From positions 45,481,908 to 45,545,907 of the forward strand of contig JAJKFL010000003.1 in NCBI GenBank assembly GCA_021186555.1: 64,000 bases of DNA. Reading direction: 5' to 3'. A model generated the notes under the pieces. That model was not told where the DNA came from. It made no database searches and saw only the letters and a program-made list of their open reading frames with translations. The position numbers and the translations under genes are program-made. Positions within the stretch are counted from its first letter, which is position 1. Every line of letters starts with the position of its first letter. Shown one piece after another: positions 58,979-64,000 of the stretch. This DNA is from Reticulitermes speratus. Lineage: Eukaryota; Arthropoda; Insecta; Blattodea; Rhinotermitidae.

Positions 58979-61900
58979 ATGACTGAATCAAGAACTGAAT
59001 TTAAGCTGAAAACACCTCCTGAAGATGGAATATCATCTGTTAAATTTGGACCTAACTCTGCACAGTTTTTACTTGTTTCTTCCTGGGATAGTACTGTCCG
59101 TTTATATGATGTACTTACAAACAACATGAGGCTGAAGTATACACATGACAGGCCTGTTTTGGATGTTTGTTTCCAGGTGAGATGATTTACAACACCCTTG
59201 CATCCTGCCTGTTTTTAGCATACTTCCTTACTTCATGAAGGAAAGATAAAGCTTATGGTATTGTCACAGCTGTTTGGTTGCCCATTCTGTAATAAATCCT
59301 GAATGCTTATTTTCATCTTGATTACAGGATGCTGTTCATTCATACAGTGGTGGACTGGATGGTATTCTGAAAATGTATGATTTCAATAGCAATACAGGTA
59401 CATAGATGTTAATCAATGTTAATAAATGGTACTGCTTTTCTGTTATGATATTTCATTTAATCATAGTAATATTTATTATATTTATTATAGGAGTTTAGAT
59501 GTAGTGAAACTGAATATGGCATACACTAATTAATTGCTTGATATTGTGACAAAGTTGGGAATGCCATTAGGAAATGACAAGTTAGGAAATACCCATAGAG
59601 TATAACACTTCTGACACATTTGCTCTTATTGTGTATAGATTAAAGTAGTAACTATTTTCAAGGAAAACACTTATGATGCCAGTATTTGAATGTGCCTTTC
59701 CATGTTTTACATAACACTCACTATGTATAAGTTTTCAGTGAGGCTTAGCATAATTTATAGTCATTTATAATCAGTATGTCAGAGATATCGATCATACTGA
59801 GTTGTTATGTTTTGATCAACAGCTGTTCCATGTGCCACAATGAATATCTCACAAAGAACACAAATTGTCTCATTTGCAAAGACTGGTAATGGTGAGAGAT
59901 TATAAGTGTACATAGATATTCAACGTAAGGTGTCATTTTAGCTCAGTTTGAATCAAAAGTGGAACATGTTTACAGATGTTAGTAAAAATCCCAAATATGA
60001 AATTGCATAAAAATCTGTCTGGTGGAGGGGCATGACAAGCCTAATACATGGTCAGACTATATAAAGTTCTGGGATTGATACTATTGCACTAGTGTGGTTT
60101 GTCATGTGAACCAATTGTTGCCATTTTCTGTTCATAAGACCTCCAGAGATGAGTGAAATGAAAGTTGTAGCTCAATTGGTTCATCTGCAGCAGCCCCGTG
60201 TGTACGCTTTGTGTGTGGTTTTTTTTCTTTTGCTATCATACAGCAGTGTGAGCAAACATACAGTTTTGTTTTAAATGCAGGAAAACAGCTACAGAAATGT
60301 ATAAAATGCATAGAACTCTTTATGGAAATTAAACTCTTATCTCATATGCATTGCATGTCTTCAAATGGTGTAGAACAGTGGTATTCAACCTGGGGTACGC
60401 GTACCCCTGGGGGTACATGAAGACATCTTAGGGGGTATGTAAAATTAAAAATATATATATATATTATTTCATGATAAACACTGAATAATCAGGACCAGAT
60501 TTAGGGTTAGCCACAAGAGACCCGGACGTAAGGACATGCGATTTGGGAGCGCCATTTTCTTCTCTCTCTCTATCCTTTATGCGATTCTTGTCTGAGCGGC
60601 TAGTTTCATTTTATTCCACATAGTGCATATAATTTTGCTTTGCTAAAATACCTTTGTTCCTTTATTAATGTTTATATGATAGGCAATAATATATTTGTTA
60701 CCTAATAGCTTGACTCTCCTTTTTCTCATTTAAAACTTATTATATAATACATTATTTTGGATGTAATTTATTTAACTTATTTTGGATGTAGATTATAGAC
60801 TATGTATAACTTGAATTATGCACCAACAACTTTGGGGGTACAAAGTTGAAGAGAAATTATATGTGGGGGTACGCGAACAAAAGAGGTTGAATACCACTGG
60901 TCTAGAAGATGCTGAGTGGAATGTGAGAACCTTAACGTTGATCCAAGAAGTGGACAGCTCTCCACTGCTCAAAATTTGGAAATAGTTGCAAGGTTTGTGA
61001 ACTGGTGGCCAGGGATCTTCAAGTGACCCAAAAATTGAGGGAGGATAAAGTGCACAATAACTGAGACATGATTTGTCAGATTTCTCATGGAAACTTTGTT
61101 AAGGTGAAGATCTGTGCAAAGTTTTTCCACATAGTCTTGTTATATGACTTTATTCTGCCATGATAGTGAAGCACTTCATGGTGATTGTGGGCATGATGGA
61201 GGTCAGCCACCCACCATATATACGTGACCTTGCGCCAGCTTGCTTTTTTTTTTTCTGTTCCCTGAAATAAAAGACCTGCTCAAAGAAGATTGCAGGATAA
61301 AGAAGAACACAACTGTCAAAGAAAATACAGTTCCTTTGGATGCCTTGAATTACTGTTTTATCAACTTTTAGAAATATGTAAAAAGCGTGATGCAGTTAGG
61401 GGAGTGTCTTTGAAAAAAGATACAACAATTTTATTCTTGTTTCATGTGTGTCTGTTCTTACAGCATCTTTCCTGGAACTGTATTGTGTGAGCACATAGTT
61501 GCTTTTGTAACTGCTTTGTGAACACACCTAAAAACATGGCTTATGATGGCAATAGAACAGAAAAAGTCAGAATGAGTTTAATAAGTGGAGCTTTGTATTG
61601 TGGACAGTTTGGTCCAGATTTGCATTACATACACATAAAACTGAGTAATTGTTAATAAATATTGGACGACTGGAGAGATGTTGGAAGTGGATTAAGATGT
61701 GGGCAACCATGTCTGCAGATAATATGCTTGTATCTTGATGGTATGGTTAGTTAACCCTTTGGTGCCAGAATTAAATTTGTAGATTGAAGTGGGTGGGGAG
61801 GGAACATTCTAATAAACCAATTTGCCTTAGCACTCGAGTGGAGACAGCTACATATTGCTCATGAAACAATTTGTCGTAACCCTCACGATTATCAGACTGA

Positions 61901-63467
61901 GATCTCCACATTACTAGACATTTGGGTTGCAACCACACCTTCTGTGAAAATGTTGTGTACACAAAAAAAAATGATTGTCATATTTTCATAAAAGGATAAC
62001 ATGCTTAAGTGCTGGTCTATTAAGGATCTGTCAAGTTTTTTTCTGTTTCCTGTAAAATTGCTTATCAGTTGGTTATGACATAATGCTGTTTCATGAGCAA
62101 TATATCAAAGCACAGTATATCAGCTGAGAGCTGTACAAGAACATGCCATATTTAACACATTCTGAGTGATGACTTTAGTTGTACTTTGGTTTTCTGAGCA
62201 TTGCACTGTGCAATGACTGTAGTCATTGTTAGGTGCCAAACGGTTGACAGTGAAATCACCAGCTCTCAAAGAGACTGAAAACATGGCTGAGTTACCTGTA
62301 TCTTTTTTCCCAGAAACTAAGCATCAGCTGCCATTATAAACTTGTCATGTAGCTCATGTTGCAGTATGTATATTGAGAGTATAAGAATTTTATGATGGTA
62401 TAATGACCATCTTCATCATTTTAATTTATGTCATTTTGTTGTGTTAACAGAAACTGTAGTTGGTACACATGACAGTGCAATTCGAGCAGTTGAGTATTCT
62501 CCAGAAGTGAATGGTATACTGACAGGAAGTTGGGATGCAAGTGCAAAGTTGTGGGATCCCAGGAGTCCACGGTGTGTTGGCACATACACACAGCCTGACA
62601 AGGTACTGGTTGTATGACTTGTGTAACACGCTTTGTATTAGAGATTCTACAAAAAAAGGAGAAAGGACTGATGTTCATGAAGAGTTCGGCTTTACACATT
62701 TTTGTTAGTGTACACATCATAACAAAGTCTTGCCATTTTGCAAGTCGTAATCATTCTGTCATCACGTCATACTGTGTGGTGTCAGACACATTGAGGTTTT
62801 CATGAATTAAATTTAAAGTCGGATTGGAGAGTTGTGTGTTCTGTTGAGTCCTTTCAGGTGATGTAAAACAGTATGTGTGACCTTGGTGGTGGGGGGGGGG
62901 GACTTGTTTACTTTAAAAGAAAGTGACGCAGAAATGTTGATGCATCATAACCATAGGCATGTGTACAGGGTCTGCCGGGGGTGCCGAGGCACACCGTAAT
63001 GTCTGTATAATCCTGGTTATCACTACAGCAAAAAGAATTTGGTATTTTGTGCCTTCATTTTTAAATTAGTGTTTTTAATTGGAATTTAGTTGATAATTTA
63101 AAAAGTGTTGTTAAGTTTTAGTTTCTTTAGTTTGTTTGGTGAATAAAAGTAATGTCCTTCATGACTGAGTATTAAGTAAATGTTTGCCTTTAAAAAATGG
63201 AAGATAAAGTTCCGTGGGTGCACACCCTAATGTAATGCGCTGCACACACTTATGATTATGACTCACCTGTATTCTGTCCTAAGAAACAAATTTGTGTTAT
63301 GTGTTAAGGTGTACACAATGAGTTTATGTGGAGAGAAGTTTGTGGTGGGCACAGCAGGACGCAAAGTGTATGTGTGGGACCTTCGAAATATGGGCTATGT
63401 CCACCAACGCAGAGAGTCAAGTCTGAAGTATCAGACCAGGTGTATTCGCTGTTTCCCCAACAAACAG
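58979..63467 (+). CDS. Bub3: Mitotic checkpoint protein Bub3, first four coding exons (3' end beyond window)
   Basis: Bub3 is a WD40 beta-propeller that binds phosphorylated MELT repeats of the kinetochore protein Knl1 and brings in Bub1 and BubR1. Visible exons: 58977-59176 (ATG at 58979), 59328-59397, 62451-62602 and 63309-63467. They are in phase (exon 2 leaves one base completing Glu in exon 3) and give 193 residues of about 325-330. The N-terminus reads [22 protein letters not shown] repeat signatures are [39 protein letters not shown] and [18 protein letters not shown]. The signature [20 protein letters not shown] is nearly invariant in Bub3 and separates it from Rae1 and other WD40 proteins. 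The reading is intact and no unusual residues were seen. Intron 3 (about 3 kb) holds the hAT and piggyBac MITEs. Confidence 0.95.
60376..60899. mobile_element. hAT-family MITE (524 bp) with 8-bp target duplication
   Basis: Left end CAGTGGTATTCAACCTGGGG and right end reversed CAGTGGTATTCAACCTCTTT are inverted repeats. The subterminal GTACGCGTACCCCTGGGGGTAC and GGGGGTACGCGAAC also match. The flanks GTGTAGAA (60368-60375) and GTCTAGAA (60900-60907) are an 8-bp duplication with one difference, as hAT elements make. Non-coding; the good ends suggest a fairly recent insertion. Confidence 0.85.
61755..62243. mobile_element. piggyBac-like MITE, copy 2 (489 bp)
   Basis: TTAA (61751-61754) then CCCTTTGGTGCCAGAATT on the left; right end reversed CCGTTTGGCACCTAAC, with the target decayed to TTGA. 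Same family as 18856-19019 but with about 320 bp more interior. No ORF. Confidence 0.7.
62603..63308 (+). other. Bub3 intron between coding exons 3 and 4
   Basis: 0.7 kb of AT-rich sequence with an 11-G run (62891-62901). No transposon recognised. Confidence 0.6.
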
Positions 63468-64000
63468 GTAACAATGAAAAGAATTCTTCTGTTTCTCAAA
63501 TTGCTAATATTTCCTTTCTATGTGTGTTATGCACAAAGGTGAGTTTGAGATACATCATCTTAATGTGCTGCCATTTGAATAAGTGTTTATTTTAATCATG
63601 TTTTACAGATGAATTGTTTGAGCAGTGATAGGGAAGATATATCATGAAAATATCTACAGATGTAATATTTTACTTTTATTTACCATTGCACTTTTGCCAC
63701 ATTAATCAAGTGCTACCTATATGTTTTGACAACATTTCACCTCTCTTGAGGTGCGTGTTACCAGCATAAGCAATAGCATAAGATTTTAAAAGTGTCTTTA
63801 GATTTGACTTTTATGATAGACTATAAATGCAACTGAAGGTGGCTAGATTGTAGACAAGAATAGGTGGTGCTTTTGCATGACTGTTGATTATTAATGTAAT
63901 CAAAGTATGTAAACGTAATGTAATCCCATGTTAAACAAACAGAAGTTTTTATATGTGCAGCTTTAATGTGTGAATATTACAAATGTGATCTCATATTGAT
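63468..64000 (+). other. Bub3 intron continuing past the window
   Basis: The donor at 63468 (GTAACA) opens an intron that runs to the window edge. I see no exon matching the remaining Bub3 propeller blades before 64000. Confidence 0.6.

Larger units (their letters stand above)
59398..62450 (+). other. Bub3 intron (between coding exons 2 and 3)
   Basis: 3 kb with a hAT MITE (60376-60899) and a piggyBac-like MITE (61755-62243); the remainder shows nothing. Confidence 0.7.

Noticed and set aside
1..64000. CRISPR arrays, bacterial operons, rRNA or functional tRNA genes
   Set aside because: Intron-rich eukaryotic genes throughout; the only tRNA-like sequences are SINE heads, and no regularly spaced short repeats exist.

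Overview
This is a window of an AT-rich animal nuclear genome, almost certainly an insect. Protein-coding exons are short, have canonical GT/AG splice sites and are separated by introns of up to several kilobases that are full of decayed transposons. The retrotransposon remnants (jockey-, RTE- and R1/I-like reverse transcriptase, RNase H and tail fragments), mariner, piggyBac, pogo and hAT relics and tRNA-derived SINEs are of a kind common in cockroach, termite and other polyneopteran genomes. That placement is inference from resemblance; the sequence alone does not prove it.

Genes, left to right. (1) 689-6461 (+): the last five coding exons of a gene I do not recognise; its 445 visible residues are Ser/acidic-rich. 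(2) 14761-31830 (+): complete ArfGAP1, ten coding exons, 458 codons plus stop, with an ArfGAP zinc finger, arginine finger, ALPS-like amphipathic segment and Trp-rich C-terminus. (3) 39197-47406 (+): complete Dok-family docking protein, four exons, 558 residues, PH + IRS-type PTB + a Tyr-motif tail. (4) 57097-57876 (-): intronless EXD1-like protein with the 3'-5' exonuclease fold but without the catalytic acidic residues. (5) 58979-63467 and beyond (+): the first four coding exons of Bub3, divergently arranged with EXD1-like across a CpG-containing 1.1 kb interval. The genes act in different processes (COPI/Golgi traffic, tyrosine-kinase signalling, piRNA-related RNA handling, spindle checkpoint); nothing suggests an operon-like functional cluster.

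Everything else is intron or intergenic DNA. It holds: a 1.34 kb dead mariner (9729-11065) and a deleted one (27071-27753); a 1.3 kb dead piggyBac with its Cys-rich C-terminal domain (22006-23332) and two short piggyBac-like MITEs; four pogo/Tigger-like elements; a hAT MITE with a near-perfect 8-bp target duplication (60376-60899); remnants of four LINEs; at least seven copies of one tRNA-type SINE and three of another; a 104-bp x 4 minisatellite (44354-44769); and several diverged tandem duplications.

The most interesting signal is a recurrent RNA-like motif. Five foldback (inverted-repeat) elements of unrelated sequence (8015-8738, 21680-23790, 31338-31580, 33214-33729, 34668-35638) each carry a hammerhead-ribozyme-like core. 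It reads: a short helix strand, CTGANGA, T, a hairpin beginning GG, GAAAC-NN-GTH, then the complementary helix strand. The flanking helix changes sequence from family to family while staying complementary, which is what selection on an RNA structure looks like. One copy lies in sense orientation 84 nt upstream of the last ArfGAP1 exon. Penelope-like retroelements are known to carry hammerheads, so the foldbacks may be non-autonomous relatives, but no Penelope reverse transcriptase is visible here.
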